64,000 nt of DNA. Source: Rhizobium johnstonii 3841. GTDB lineage: Bacteria; Pseudomonadota; Alphaproteobacteria; Rhizobiales; Rhizobiaceae. The DNA is taken from positions 310,001-374,000 of the forward strand of contig NC_008384.1 of the NCBI RefSeq assembly GCF_000009265.1, in the 5' to 3' direction. This document shows, one piece after another, positions 53,240 through 62,504 of the stretch (position 1 is its first letter; every line of letters starts with the position of its first letter). The notes under the pieces were generated by a model that worked only from the letters and a program-made list of their open reading frames with translations, made no database searches and had not been told where the DNA came from. A program made the translations under genes and the position numbers.

Positions 53240-55714
53240 TCAAGCTTCTATGCGGCGAAGGCGCAGCGCGTTACCGAGGACGAACACGCTCGACATGGCC
53301 ATCGCCCCGGCGGCGAAGACTGGCGAAAGCAGGGTGCCGTTGACCGGATAGAGAAGACCGGCCGCAACGGGCACAAGGCTGGCGTTGTAGACGAACGCCC
53401 AGAACAGGTTCTGCTTGATGTTCCGGATGGTCGCGCGGCTCAGCCCGACGGCCCTGACGACGGCGGTGAGGTCGCCGGACATCAGCACGACGTCGGCGCT
53501 CTCGATCGCGACGTCGGTGCCTGTGCCGACGGCAAGTCCCACGTCCGCCTCCGTGAGTGCCGGAGCGTCGTTGATGCCGTCGCCGACGAAGGCGACCTTG
53601 CCGCGCTCGCGCAGCCGTTTTACGGCCTCAACCTTACCTTCTGGACGCACCTCCGCAATCACCTGGTCGATGCCGAGCTGGGCGGCGATCGCCTCGGCGG
53701 TACGACGGTTGTCTCCGGTGATCATCGCGACTTCGAGACCAAGGGCATGCAGGGACCTGATCGCTTCGGGTGTCGTTTCCTTGATGGGATCCGACACGGC
53801 GACGATCGCCGCAAGACGGCCGTCCACGGCGACATAGAGTGGGGATCTGCCCTTTGAGGAGAGTGCCTCGGCGATCGAGGCGAATCCTTCTACGGAGACG
53901 CCCTCGCGGACCAGCGCCCGATCCGCTCCCACGAGCAGCGATCGACCTGCGACGGTTCCCTTCACGCCGTAGCCGGGCGACGCTTCGAAGTCCTCCACGG
54001 CGGCGAGCGCCAATCCCTCCGCCTCGGCAGTCTTGACGATGGCTTCGGCGATCGGATGCTCCGACAGCGCCTCGATGCTCGCCACCCAGGCGAGGACGTC
54101 CTCGCGCACGAAGCGATCCGAGACCTGGAAGTCGGTCAGCTCGGGCTTGCCCTTCGTCAGAGTTCCGGTCTTGTCCAGGGCGACGACTTTGGCCTCGCGT
54201 AGGCTTTGCAGCGCCTCGCCCTTGCGGAACAAAATCCCGAGCTCGGCCGCGCGGCCGGTCCCGACCATGATCGACGTCGGCGTCGCGAGACCCATCGCGC
54301 ACGGGCAGGCGATGATCAGGACGGCGACGGCGTTGACCAGCGCAAAGGTTAGCGCCGGAGACGGGCCGAGGATCATCCACGCGCCGAATGTCAGTAGTGC
54401 CACTAGGATGACGGCGGGGACGAACCAGCCTGTCACCCTGTCCACCACGGCCTGGATCGGCAGCTTGGATCCTTGCGCGGCCTCGACCATCCGGACGATC
54501 TGGGCGAGCACGGTGTCGGCCCCGACCTTGGTCGCGCGGAACGTGAACGAGCCCGTCTTGTTGATCGTACCGCCGACCACCTCGCTTCCAGCGGACTTCG
54601 AGACAGGAACCGGCTCGCCGGTGATCATGGCCTCGTCGACGTAGGACGCCCCGGACACCACGGTGCCGTCCACCGGAACCTTCTCGCCGGGCCGAATGCG
54701 GATCACGTCCCCGGTCACGACCTCGTCTATCTCGATCTCCACGAACGTGCCGGACCGCTCCACGAAGGCGGTCTTCGCCTTCAGGCCGAGCAGGCGCGTG
54801 ATGGCCTGGCTCGTCTTTCCCTTCGCTCGTGCCTCGAGGTAGCGGCCGAGCAGTATCAGGGTCACGATGACGGCTGCGGCCTCGTAATAGACGTTGACGG
54901 TTCCTGAGGGCAGGGCGGCGGGCAGAAAAGTCGCGACCACGGAGTACGCCCATGCCGCCGAAGTGCCGAGCACCACCAGAGAGTTCATGTCGGGCGCCAG
55001 CCGCAGGAGGTTGGGCACGCCCTTCCAGAAGAAGGCAAGACCAGGCCCGAACAGGACGATGGTCGCCAGCGCGAACTGCATGTAAAGGCTCTGCCGCATG
55101 CCGACGACGTCCATGACGAACCCGTGGACGCCCGGTATGACGTGGGAGCCCATTTCGATCAGGAACAGCGGCAGGGTGAGGACGGCGGAAACGCCGAAGC
55201 GGAGCGCAAGCGAACGCATTTCGACGTCGCGGCGGTCGGCCGCCGCGGCCGTTTCCAGCCGACTTTCGGATTTCGGCTCGTATCCGGCCGCGCGGACGGC
55301 GTCTTCCAACGTGCGCTGCGACACCGCACCTGCCGCGAAGCGGATCGTGGCCTTCTCGGTTGCCAGGTTGACGGATGCTTCGACGACCCCCGGTACGACT
55401 TTCAGAGCACGTTCGACGCGGGAGACGCAGGAGGCGCACGTCATGCCTACGACAAGCATCTCCAGCGTCTCGATCCTGGCCTCGTAGCCTGCGCCTTCTA
55501 TGGCTTGCAGGACGGCGGCCGCGTCCACCGTGTCCTTGAACGTCACGGTCGCGCGTTCCGTCGCGAGGTTCACCGACGCGGTGTCGACGCCGGGGACGGC
55601 CTTGATCGCCCGTTCGACTCTGCCGACGCACGACGCGCACGACATGCCTTCGATTCCGAACTCGGTCGGAATGGGTGATGCGGTCGACTTTTCGATCTTG
55701 GATATGGCAGTCAT
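53240..55714 (-). CDS. copA: Cu(I)-translocating P1B-type ATPase
   Basis: 824 residues from ATG 55714 (the frame opens 25 codons earlier but has no ribosome site). Two HMA domains with G-M-S-C-A-S-C and G-M-T-C-A-S-C, eight membrane helices, the C-P-C transport motif in A-C-P-C-A-M-G, D-K-T-G-T-L-T, S-E-H-P and G-D-G-I-N-D-A-P-A. It exports Cu(I) from the cytoplasm. Regulated by CueR, judging by the promoter layout. Confidence 0.95.
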   Translation of the reverse strand: MTAISKIEKSTASPIPTEFGIEGMSCASCVGRVERAIKAVPGVDTASVNLATERATVTFKDTVDAAAVLQAIEGAGYEARIETLEMLVVGMTCASCVSRVERALKVVPGVVEASVNLATEKATIRFAAGAVSQRTLEDAVRAAGYEPKSESRLETAAAADRRDVEMRSLALRFGVSAVLTLPLFLIEMGSHVIPGVHGFVMDVVGMRQSLYMQFALATIVLFGPGLAFFWKGVPNLLRLAPDMNSLVVLGTSAAWAYSVVATFLPAALPSGTVNVYYEAAAVIVTLILLGRYLEARAKGKTSQAITRLLGLKAKTAFVERSGTFVEIEIDEVVTGDVIRIRPGEKVPVDGTVVSGASYVDEAMITGEPVPVSKSAGSEVVGGTINKTGSFTFRATKVGADTVLAQIVRMVEAAQGSKLPIQAVVDRVTGWFVPAVILVALLTFGAWMILGPSPALTFALVNAVAVLIIACPCAMGLATPTSIMVGTGRAAELGILFRKGEALQSLREAKVVALDKTGTLTKGKPELTDFQVSDRFVREDVLAWVASIEALSEHPIAEAIVKTAEAEGLALAAVEDFEASPGYGVKGTVAGRSLLVGADRALVREGVSVEGFASIAEALSSKGRSPLYVAVDGRLAAIVAVSDPIKETTPEAIRSLHALGLEVAMITGDNRRTAEAIAAQLGIDQVIAEVRPEGKVEAVKRLRERGKVAFVGDGINDAPALTEADVGLAVGTGTDVAIESADVVLMSGDLTAVVRAVGLSRATIRNIKQNLFWAFVYNASLVPVAAGLLYPVNGTLLSPVFAAGAMAMSSVFVLGNALRLRRIEA

Positions 55715-55742
55715 GGGACGATCCCTTGTTGAACTGCATACA

Positions 55743-55773
55743 TAAGTAATCCTTCCTATGATGGGAAGGTCAA
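55743..55773 (-). promoter_or_regulatory. CueR-type promoter of copA
   Basis: On the minus strand: -35 TTGACC (55773-55768), a 19-bp spacer, -10 TACTTA (55748-55743). The spacer centre carries the dyad CCTTCC/GGAAGG (55751-55756 with 55764-55769). The 19-bp spacing and internal dyad are the signature of MerR-family activation. Confidence 0.85.
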
Positions 55774-55861
55774 GGGCTCGTGTTGACAAGGAGCTTCAAA
55801 AGTTGCTTTGGAAACGAACGCGAGCGAGAATGCGGCGTTGCTAGGATCAGATCTTCGAGCC

Positions 55862-56536
55862 ATGGAGAGCGATGTGAGGCAGCGAGAGAATCTAGCTACC
55901 GCACCGGCCACCGTTGCGTTCATAGATATCGCGGGATTCAGCGCGATTGCTGACATTTATGGAGACGCAGCCGCGCTCGACGTGCTTGAGGTATTCGAGA
56001 GCATGGTCCGCGACGCCCTCAGCGGTTATGATCCGCCGATCAAATGGATCGGGGACGAGGCAATGCTATCATTTCCCGATCCGGATACGGCGATCCAGGT
56101 AATCGGACCGCTGCTGCAGGCCTGCCGCGAGGAGCCGCGACTGCCGCTCACTCGGACCGGGCTGAACCACGGGCCGGTCGTCCGCAGGGAAGGCGATCTC
56201 TTTGGATCGACGGTCAACGTTGCGGCACGAATCGCCGCGCTTGCATCACCCGGCCAATTGCTCGCCACGCGGCTCGTTGCCGAGGCGGCCGTCGCCAGAG
56301 GCATCCTGGTGCGGGACCTCGGAATGGTGGCGCTTAGGTCGGTGGCGGGGGAAGTCCCTCTCTATGAGATCGAGCTTGCTCCGTCTGCGGACCCAGCGTG
56401 GATCGATCCGGTGTGCAAGATGCATGCACCATACTCGTCCTACAGGCGGGCCGCCCCCGAAGGGCGGTGGTTTTGCTCGCCGCAGTGTGAAGAAGCGTAT
56501 CGACGGTCGCCTCAGACCTATGAGGTTCCGCGCTGA
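55862..56536 (+). CDS. class III nucleotide cyclase domain fused to a YHS metal-binding domain
   Basis: 224 residues from ATG 55862; a TTG at 55808 would add 18. The cyclase catalytic domain fills about 15-170: F-I-D-I-A-G-F-S, K-W-I-G-D-E-A-M and N-V-A-A-R carry the metal and transition-state residues. The C-terminal 40 residues are a YHS domain (D-P-V-C-K-M, then F-C-S-P-Q-C-E), usually found in Cu proteins and P-type ATPases. Divergent from copA. The fusion suggests cAMP or cGMP synthesis gated by a metal, but this is inference. Confidence 0.85.
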   Translation: MESDVRQRENLATAPATVAFIDIAGFSAIADIYGDAAALDVLEVFESMVRDALSGYDPPIKWIGDEAMLSFPDPDTAIQVIGPLLQACREEPRLPLTRTGLNHGPVVRREGDLFGSTVNVAARIAALASPGQLLATRLVAEAAVARGILVRDLGMVALRSVAGEVPLYEIELAPSADPAWIDPVCKMHAPYSSYRRAAPEGRWFCSPQCEEAYRRSPQTYEVPR

Positions 56537-56664
56537 CGGTTTGTAACCCCCGGCGCGGAACACTTGCTAATGCTGGCGCTCCGCTCCGAGGTCAAACTCG
56601 TTTGAAACTGCACGGATAGCCGGCCTGAGCGCATCACGCGACGTCCGCATATGCGCAGGAGGCG

Positions 56665-57084
56665 GTGCGGGATATCAAGTCTCTGTCGGCAACGGACGTC
56701 GACGAACTGGCGAGAGGGGGCGGGTGGGGCTTTGCGAAGCCGGCGGAGCTCAACGGCTACCCCGGTCCCTCGCATGTGCTTCAGATGAAGGACCGACTAG
56801 GCCTGACGGACGATCAGCTCCTGAAAGTGCAGAAGGCTTTCGACCTTATGCAGGTTCAAGCGTCGGAAGAGGGCAAGGTCTTCGTAGAGGCCGAGCGGGA
56901 GCTCGATGCGGCGTTCAGAAGCGGGGCCATTACCGAATCCGCACTTCGCAACCTTGTCGCCACTGCCGAGGCGAGCCGGTCACGGCTGAGGTTCATTCAC
57001 CTTGCGGCGCATCTCGAGGTGACCCGGCTTCTCGACGACGGTCAGATCACAGCCTATGGCGAGCACCGCGGCTATTCGAAATAG
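56665..57084 (+). CDS. Spy/CpxP-like periplasmic metal-resistance protein, 5' end uncertain
   Basis: 139 residues from a GTG. The helix L-G-L-T-D-D-Q-L-L-K-V-Q-K-A-F is the L-T-x-x-Q motif of Spy/CpxP chaperones, followed by long amphipathic helices. The called start has no signal peptide. Just upstream, in frame, lie codons for A-T-S-A-Y-A-Q-E, the look of a signal-peptide end, but a TGA (56626-56628) precedes them. The 5' end may be decayed, or the true start lies in a shifted frame. Confidence 0.6.
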   Translation: MRDIKSLSATDVDELARGGGWGFAKPAELNGYPGPSHVLQMKDRLGLTDDQLLKVQKAFDLMQVQASEEGKVFVEAERELDAAFRSGAITESALRNLVATAEASRSRLRFIHLAAHLEVTRLLDDGQITAYGEHRGYSK

Positions 57085-57394
57085 ACCGTCAGGCGGCAGA
57101 AGGCGCGACGGCACGCGGTTTTTATCCACGCAAGAGCGCATGAAGTACGACGGCTGACAGTGAGAGCGGCTCCCGTCTCCTAAACAGCATTCATTGACCT
57201 TCCGCTGCGTGAGCGCTGGATCTCAATCGATAGATATATCGAGAGAACCGCGCATGAAATGCAAGCCATCGATCTTTGCAGGCGAGCATATCCGCGTACG
57301 CACATTGCGGCATCGCTGTAGTTTATCGCCTTCTCCCGATCTTGCCCGCTTGGCACGAATGGCCTCTCGACCGGGCAGGGCGAATTCATGGGCC
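57085..57394. other. 310-nt intergenic region
   Basis: No gene, promoter consensus or strong hairpin recognised. A short palindromic ATCGATAGATATATCGA-like stretch near 57226 is the only structure. Confidence 0.3.
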
Positions 57395-58636
57395 TCAATG
57401 CAGTTTGTTCGCAGCCGCCTCGATGAAGCCGACTGCGGTGGCCACGCCATTCTCGTCCCTGATCCGTGCGCCAACCGCGTCTGCCTGGCGTCGCATAAGT
57501 GGATCGTCCATGGCCGCGATTGCGTCTGTCAGGCTCTCGACGGTCAATGCTCTGCGATCGAGTGACAATCCGACGCCGAGATCCGTTATCCGTCTTGCCC
57601 AGAACGGCTGATCGCCGAAAAATGGGCAGATGATCATGGGCTTGCCGGCCCGAAGAGCGGCCGCGGTCGTTCCGGCGCCGCCGTGGTGGATGACCGCACT
57701 CACCTCGCGAAGCAACCTGTCGTGAGGGGCGTCGCGAACGACATGAACGTGCCTGGATTTATGTTCTGCGGTTAGGGCACCGCCTCCAACAGCCAAGATA
57801 CCCCGCTTGCCCTGCCTCCCGAGCGCCTCGATAACAGTGGCTGTCATCCGGCCCGGATCGACGCCCGGCATGCTTCCGAAGCCGACGTAGACTGGCGGCT
57901 CTCCTTCGGCGAGGAAGGCTGCCAAATCGTCTGGAGGTCGCCAGTTCTTGCTGTCGAGAAACCAGTAGCCACTCACCAGCACGTCACTGCCCCAGTCCGG
58001 AGGGACCGGCACGACGTGGCGACTATAGGCGTAGAGCGTACCACTCGAAGCGATAGCTGGCGTCCTGCGTTGCGCCAATCCAAGTTGTCCCACCCTCCAG
58101 GTCGAGAGCAACGTGCCGAACAGAAGTTCAGCGCCCCTGATCGCCGCGATATGGCTGGTCCGATTGAACCAGCCCAGATCTTTGAAAGGCAACATCGGGC
58201 TGGGAAAAGCGGCAGTCGGCGTAAAGCCAGGCAGAGGCGAGGCCAGAATAAATGGGCACTGAAGCGCCTCCGCCATATGTGGGACCGCGATCGCCTTCGG
58301 ATGATGCACGAAGATATCGGGGGTGAAGGCCCGGGCTGCTTTCCATTCCGCGTCGAACAGGGTTCGCATCATCGGACGTGCATACTTGAGCAGCTTGAAA
58401 CCGGCACTGAAGCCCTTGCCGCCGGCGATCGCCGCCTTTCCTTCAGGAGTATCGAGAAGAGCGAGAAACTCTCCGGGAAGGGAGGCGAATGCGATGCCGT
58501 GGTCTAGCACCATGCTCTCGAACTGAACCGGAGCAGCGAGCTGTACTCGATGTCCTCGCTCGATCAATCCCAATGCCAGAGCGATATAGGGCTGAACGTC
58601 TCCGCGCGTGCCGAGCGTATGAATGGCTACCCTCAT
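57395..58636 (-). CDS. GT1-family UDP-glycosyltransferase
   Basis: 413 residues, GT-B fold. N-terminal acceptor domain starts with T-L-G-T-R-G-D-V-Q-P-Y, and the C-terminal donor domain has Y-V-G-F-G-S-M and H-H-G-G-A-G-T-T with F-F-G-D-Q-P-F, the sterol/macrolide glycosyltransferase pattern. It probably glucosylates a lipid, sterol-like or small hydrophobic acceptor. Preceded by a small membrane gene on the same strand. Confidence 0.88.
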   Translation of the reverse strand: MRVAIHTLGTRGDVQPYIALALGLIERGHRVQLAAPVQFESMVLDHGIAFASLPGEFLALLDTPEGKAAIAGGKGFSAGFKLLKYARPMMRTLFDAEWKAARAFTPDIFVHHPKAIAVPHMAEALQCPFILASPLPGFTPTAAFPSPMLPFKDLGWFNRTSHIAAIRGAELLFGTLLSTWRVGQLGLAQRRTPAIASSGTLYAYSRHVVPVPPDWGSDVLVSGYWFLDSKNWRPPDDLAAFLAEGEPPVYVGFGSMPGVDPGRMTATVIEALGRQGKRGILAVGGGALTAEHKSRHVHVVRDAPHDRLLREVSAVIHHGGAGTTAAALRAGKPMIICPFFGDQPFWARRITDLGVGLSLDRRALTVESLTDAIAAMDDPLMRRQADAVGARIRDENGVATAVGFIEAAANKLH

Positions 58637-58663
58637 TGCGCCGTCACCTCGCTTCCTCCCGGT

Positions 58664-58837
58664 TCAATAGCCGTTGTTCCCAATGTCACCTTGCGGCTCG
58701 GTGGCGGGTCTTCCGAAAAGCCATCTGCTAAGAGCCGAACCATCCCATCGCCCCGCGCCCACGAGCGCAATTTGCGCTACCGCGAGGAGGGCCAGGACTA
58801 TGATTACGAAGGGAATCCACTTCTTCCTAATATTCAT
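58664..58837 (-). CDS. 57-residue single-pass membrane protein
   Basis: Start M-N-I-R-K-K-W (58837); another ATG 12 nt upstream. One helix at about 7-26 (F-V-I-I-V-L-A-L-L-A-V-A-Q-I-A-L-V), then a polar tail ending near the glycosyltransferase start. It may assist that enzyme. No known family. Confidence 0.5.
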   Translation of the reverse strand: MNIRKKWIPFVIIVLALLAVAQIALVGAGRWDGSALSRWLFGRPATEPQGDIGNNGY

Positions 58838-58978
58838 TCCAGTGTCCACTCAAGCTACCGCTGTTGTCTACAGTGAAGGGCCGGACGCCCGCAACGAGCG
58901 GCGGGCGACTTTCCCCAGAGTCAGTTCCTGAACGACGATCGTACAGATGAGGACGGCATAGGTAGCTGTGGTGCGCCG

Positions 58979-60919
58979 CTAGATGGTCGTCTGCAGCCCG
59001 AGTTCGACCACTCGCCCCGACGGCAGCCCGAAATAGTCTGTCGCATTGCTGGCATTCTCCGCGAGCGAGATGAACAGCCGGTCCTGCCAGAACGGCAGGC
59101 CGCCCTTCTTCGACGGGAGGATCGTTCGGCGGGAAAGGAAGAACGAGGTCGACATGATGTCGAACTTCAGACCAAGCTTGCGGGCGAGAACGAGCGCACG
59201 AGGGATGTTTGGCGTCTCCATGTAGCCGAACGTGATCACCAGGCGACTGAAGTGGCGATTGAAGCTTTCGAGAAAAATTTTCTCATCGTCCGGGACGAAA
59301 GGCGTGGTCGAGGTCACGACGCTGAGAATGACGTTCTGCTCATGGAGCACCTTGTAGTGCTTCAGGCTATGGAGGAGTGCGGTCGGCGCGCCTTCGATGT
59401 CGCTCGTCAGGAACATTGCCGTGCCAGGCACCGTAGGCGGCTTCTTCCGAGCCAGGTTGTCGATGATCGCCGAAAGTGGGATTTCGTCAGCCTTGGTGCG
59501 GGCAGCAAGCAGCCGACGCCCCGCTGTCCATGTCTGCATGATGAGCGCCATCGTCGACGCCACCGCAACGGGAACCCATCCCCCTTCTGCGAACTTCGCG
59601 ATGTTGGCGGCTAGAAACCCGGCGTCGATCAGCGTAATCGGCACGATGACTGCAAGAGCCGCCGTCAGCTTCCAGCTCCAGATACGGCGCATCACGATGA
59701 ACAGGAGGATCGAAGTGATGAACATCTCGCCTGTCACGGCGATACCGTAAGCGGCGGAAAGGCCGCTCGAGTTTTGGAAGAAGAGTACCAGAGCAGCCAC
59801 GAAGATGAACAGCAGGTTGTTCACCTGCGGCATGAAGATCTGTCCGGATTGTGTTTCGGAGGTGTGAAGGATTCGCAGGCGCGGAAGCAGGTTGAGGTGC
59901 ATCGCCTGACGGACGAGGGAATAAGCGCCGGAGATCACGGCCTGGCTGGCGATGACCGTTGCCGCGGTGGCCAGACAGACCATAGGAATCCGCGCCCACT
60001 CCGGATGCATGCTGAAAAAGGGATGCTCAGCCATCTCCGGGTTCGCGAGCACGAACGCTCCCTGCCCGAAGTAATTCAGAAGCAGACTAGGGAAGACGAG
60101 CGAAAACCACGCCGTGACGATCGGGCGGCGTCCGAAATGTCCAAGGTCGACATACAGAGCCTCGGCGCCGGTCACGGCAAGAAAGACGGCCCCGAGCACC
60201 GCGATGGCCGAGCCGATGTTGTTTGCGATATATTGGAGTGCGTGTACCGGATTGACTGCGGCTAACACCGACGGATCGTCAAAGATGTGGATCGCCCCGC
60301 TGACGCCAAGAACGATAAACCACAGAGCCGTTACGGGACCGAACACCGACGCCACGCCGCTCGTGCCGAATCGCTGGACGAAAAACAGCACGGCAATAAT
60401 CGTCAGCGTTATAGGCACGACCCAGTTGGACAACGCTGGTGCGACCACCTCGATGCCCTCGACCGCAGACAGGACTGAGATCGCCGGCGTGATGATCGCA
60501 TCGCCGAGGAACAGCGAAGCGCCGATCACGCCCAGGACAAGCACCCACTTGGGGCGCCCCGTCAGACCTTCGCGGGCGAGAGTCATGAGCGACAGTGTGC
60601 CGCCTTCGCCCCGGTTGTCCGCCTTCAGCACGAACGTCACATACTTCAACGTGACGACGATCGTGAGTGCCCAGACGATCAGTGACAAAATTCCAAGCAC
60701 GTTGGCACGATCCGCTCCCGATCCACCGGTGGCGTGGAGGGCTTCCCTAAAGGCATAGAGGGGGCTTGTTCCGATGTCGCCATAGACGACTCCCAGAGCA
60801 GCGAGAACGAGCGATGGCAGTCCTTGCCGGGTCTGGTGTTCCAGTTCCGGATCTGCTGATCGCAGCTTGCTATCGGTCAAATGGCATGTCCTGTTGGGTG
60901 GAGCGCTGGAAATTGCCAC
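58979..60919 (-). CDS. kup: Kup potassium uptake transporter
   Basis: 646 residues with 12 membrane helices and a cytoplasmic C-terminal domain, typical Kup size. The hallmark G-V-V-Y-G-D-I-G-T-S-P-L-Y-A-F follows a variable N-terminus; G-D-A-I-I-T-P-A-I-S-V-L is also present. Low-affinity K+/H+ symport across the inner membrane. Start ATG 60919 is tentative; a TTG 15 codons later would begin nearer the family norm. Confidence 0.92.
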   Translation of the reverse strand: MAISSAPPNRTCHLTDSKLRSADPELEHQTRQGLPSLVLAALGVVYGDIGTSPLYAFREALHATGGSGADRANVLGILSLIVWALTIVVTLKYVTFVLKADNRGEGGTLSLMTLAREGLTGRPKWVLVLGVIGASLFLGDAIITPAISVLSAVEGIEVVAPALSNWVVPITLTIIAVLFFVQRFGTSGVASVFGPVTALWFIVLGVSGAIHIFDDPSVLAAVNPVHALQYIANNIGSAIAVLGAVFLAVTGAEALYVDLGHFGRRPIVTAWFSLVFPSLLLNYFGQGAFVLANPEMAEHPFFSMHPEWARIPMVCLATAATVIASQAVISGAYSLVRQAMHLNLLPRLRILHTSETQSGQIFMPQVNNLLFIFVAALVLFFQNSSGLSAAYGIAVTGEMFITSILLFIVMRRIWSWKLTAALAVIVPITLIDAGFLAANIAKFAEGGWVPVAVASTMALIMQTWTAGRRLLAARTKADEIPLSAIIDNLARKKPPTVPGTAMFLTSDIEGAPTALLHSLKHYKVLHEQNVILSVVTSTTPFVPDDEKIFLESFNRHFSRLVITFGYMETPNIPRALVLARKLGLKFDIMSTSFFLSRRTILPSKKGGLPFWQDRLFISLAENASNATDYFGLPSGRVVELGLQTTI

Positions 60920-61564
60920 CGGCTAAGCGTCATTGCAACTCGAACGAACGTGAACAGGCATAGTTTCCGTCTCACGAACATCGCTGTGGAAGGCCATGGC
61001 TTTTCTAGAAACCCGTTGCTTTTCAAGCTGACGGGGCGACACTGCATCTGGCAGTGCGCGAAATTTCTTTCGACGAGAAATATTTGGCTGTCCCGCGCGT
61101 GCACAATCATTACAGCGTGTGCACAATCGCATGTGGCGAAACGCTGATCGCGAGAATGCGGGATCGAGGCGAGGAGGATCGGTATCTCGCGGTGATCACT
61201 GGGAGGCTCTTCGCATCCTCACCCGTTTTTTTGGACCACGGCGGCGGCCGCGCTAAACGCCGCCTTGTCGCTGGCCGACATCGCGAGGGTGAGGTCGCTA
61301 CCGTCGGCACGGGGTAGCGTCAAGTCCTCGCCCGGTTAAGACCAACTTTGGGGCCTTTTCGGGGGGTGCAAAAGGACATTGTGGAGGAGCGGGGCCACTG
61401 CGAACATGGCGAGGTCATCTTGCTTCAACCATTTTCGCTTTCGAAAAGCCTGTAACCAATTGATATTATGTGTTAAAACCCGTGGCCTATTTCTGGGTTC
61501 CCGCAGGTTACGCCAGATGCTCGGCTAGATTCAGCCAACGATGGATTGTTGCTGGTTTAAAAGG
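60920..61564. other. 645-nt region without a recognised gene; carries repeat copy B
   Basis: No coding sequence recognised on either strand. 61366-61479 holds a diverged second copy of the segment at 43517-43611 (GTGCAAAAGGACATTGTGGAG ... CTGTAACCAATTGATATTAT). As at the first site, a minus-strand terminator lies about 90-100 nt beyond it. Confidence 0.35.
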
Positions 61565-61593
61565 CACAAAAGAAGGCCCGGAAAACCGGGCCC
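61565..61593 (-). terminator. rho-independent terminator of the 65-residue gene
   Basis: GGCCCGG (61575-61581) pairs with CCGGGCC (61586-61592) across AAAA; the minus strand continues TTCTTTTG. It starts 19 nt after the stop at 61612. Confidence 0.75.
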
Positions 61594-61611
61594 ACTGGAC
61601 TACGAGGAGGA

Positions 61612-61809
61612 TCAGATCAAGCCAAGTGGCTCGACATCAACTTTTCGATAAAACCGAGCAATTTGACGCTGGCCGCCCAGCAACGGACGGACACCCGCGA
61701 CTGCTAGCTGTCGCCGGATATCTTGGCTGTCCCTTCTGTGGATTATGGCTATCTCGTCGAGTTGAACATGTTCAGCGTCGAACGCGTCCAAATCCGCTGT
61801 GCTGATCAT
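61612..61809 (-). CDS. 65-residue hypothetical protein with its own terminator
   Basis: ATG 61809 to stop 61612. Sequence starts I-S-T-A-D-L-D-A-F-D-A-E-H-V and ends F-Y-R-K-V-D-V-E-P-L-G-L-I; soluble, mixed charge. The terminator right after the stop argues that it is a true gene. Its start abuts the dnaE2 remnant, so its promoter lies across the rearrangement junction. No family recognised. Confidence 0.55.
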   Translation of the reverse strand: MISTADLDAFDAEHVQLDEIAIIHRRDSQDIRRQLAVAGVRPLLGGQRQIARFYRKVDVEPLGLI

Positions 61810-61831
61810 CGTCCTGCTCGTCTTCCTGCAG

Positions 61832-62356
61832 ATGACGCAAGGTCATAACGTGGTCCTGGATTACGGGCATACCGGTCTGACGTTGCGCGAACACCCTGTC
61901 AGCTTCCTTCGTCGAGAACTCGCGGAACGTCGCATCGTCACCTGCTCGGAGGCGATGTCGACCCGTGACGGTCGCTGGCTAATGGCGGCCGGGCTGGTGC
62001 TTGTGCGCCAGCGGCCCGGCTCCGCAAAGGGCGTGATATTCATGACCATCGAAGATGAGACAGGCGTCGCCAACGTTGTCATCTGGCCTAAGCTGTTCGA
62101 GCGGTCGAGACGGGTTGCGCTGGGAGCCTCGATGCTGGCGATCAATGGCCGCATTCAGCGTGAGGGCGATGTCGTTCACCTGGTTGCCCAGCAGCTGTTC
62201 GATCTGTCGAGCGATCTAACTGGGTTGGCGGATCGCGATCTGGAATTTCGGCTGCCGACAGGGAGGGGCGATGAGTTTGCTAACGGTACACCCGGCAGGC
62301 CGGATTCGCGCGAGCCGTCAGGTCAGGGAATGAAATCGCGGGATATTTTCGTGCCA
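61832..62356 (+). pseudogene. dnaE2: C-terminal remnant of error-prone DNA polymerase DnaE2
   Basis: About 175 codons match the OB-fold and tail of DnaE2/ImuC: L-R-E-H-P-V-S-F-L-R, D-G-R-W-L-M-A-A-G-L-V-L-V-R-Q-R-P-G-S, G-V-I-F-M-T-I-E-D-E-T-G-V-A-N. The roughly 900 preceding residues, including all polymerase motifs, are absent, and the tail stops at S-R-D-I-F-V-P where the IS91-like element begins. A full-length ImuC must exist elsewhere if this damage-tolerance pathway works. Confidence 0.9.
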
Positions 62357-62504
62357 TTATGCCGAATTCGGCATAACGGAACTTGGACTAACCCGCTCCG
62401 CTACGCCGGAGCGGCAAGGAGGTCAGGTATATTCAGTAGGAGCCCCAACTGCGCGAGGATGGCACGGCTGTTTGCAGCCATTCCATCAGACTGAGGAGCT
62501 CATC

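Noticed and set aside
53634..55739. 701-codon minus-strand frame inside copA
   Set aside because: Out-of-frame reading of copA with arginine/glycine-rich composition.
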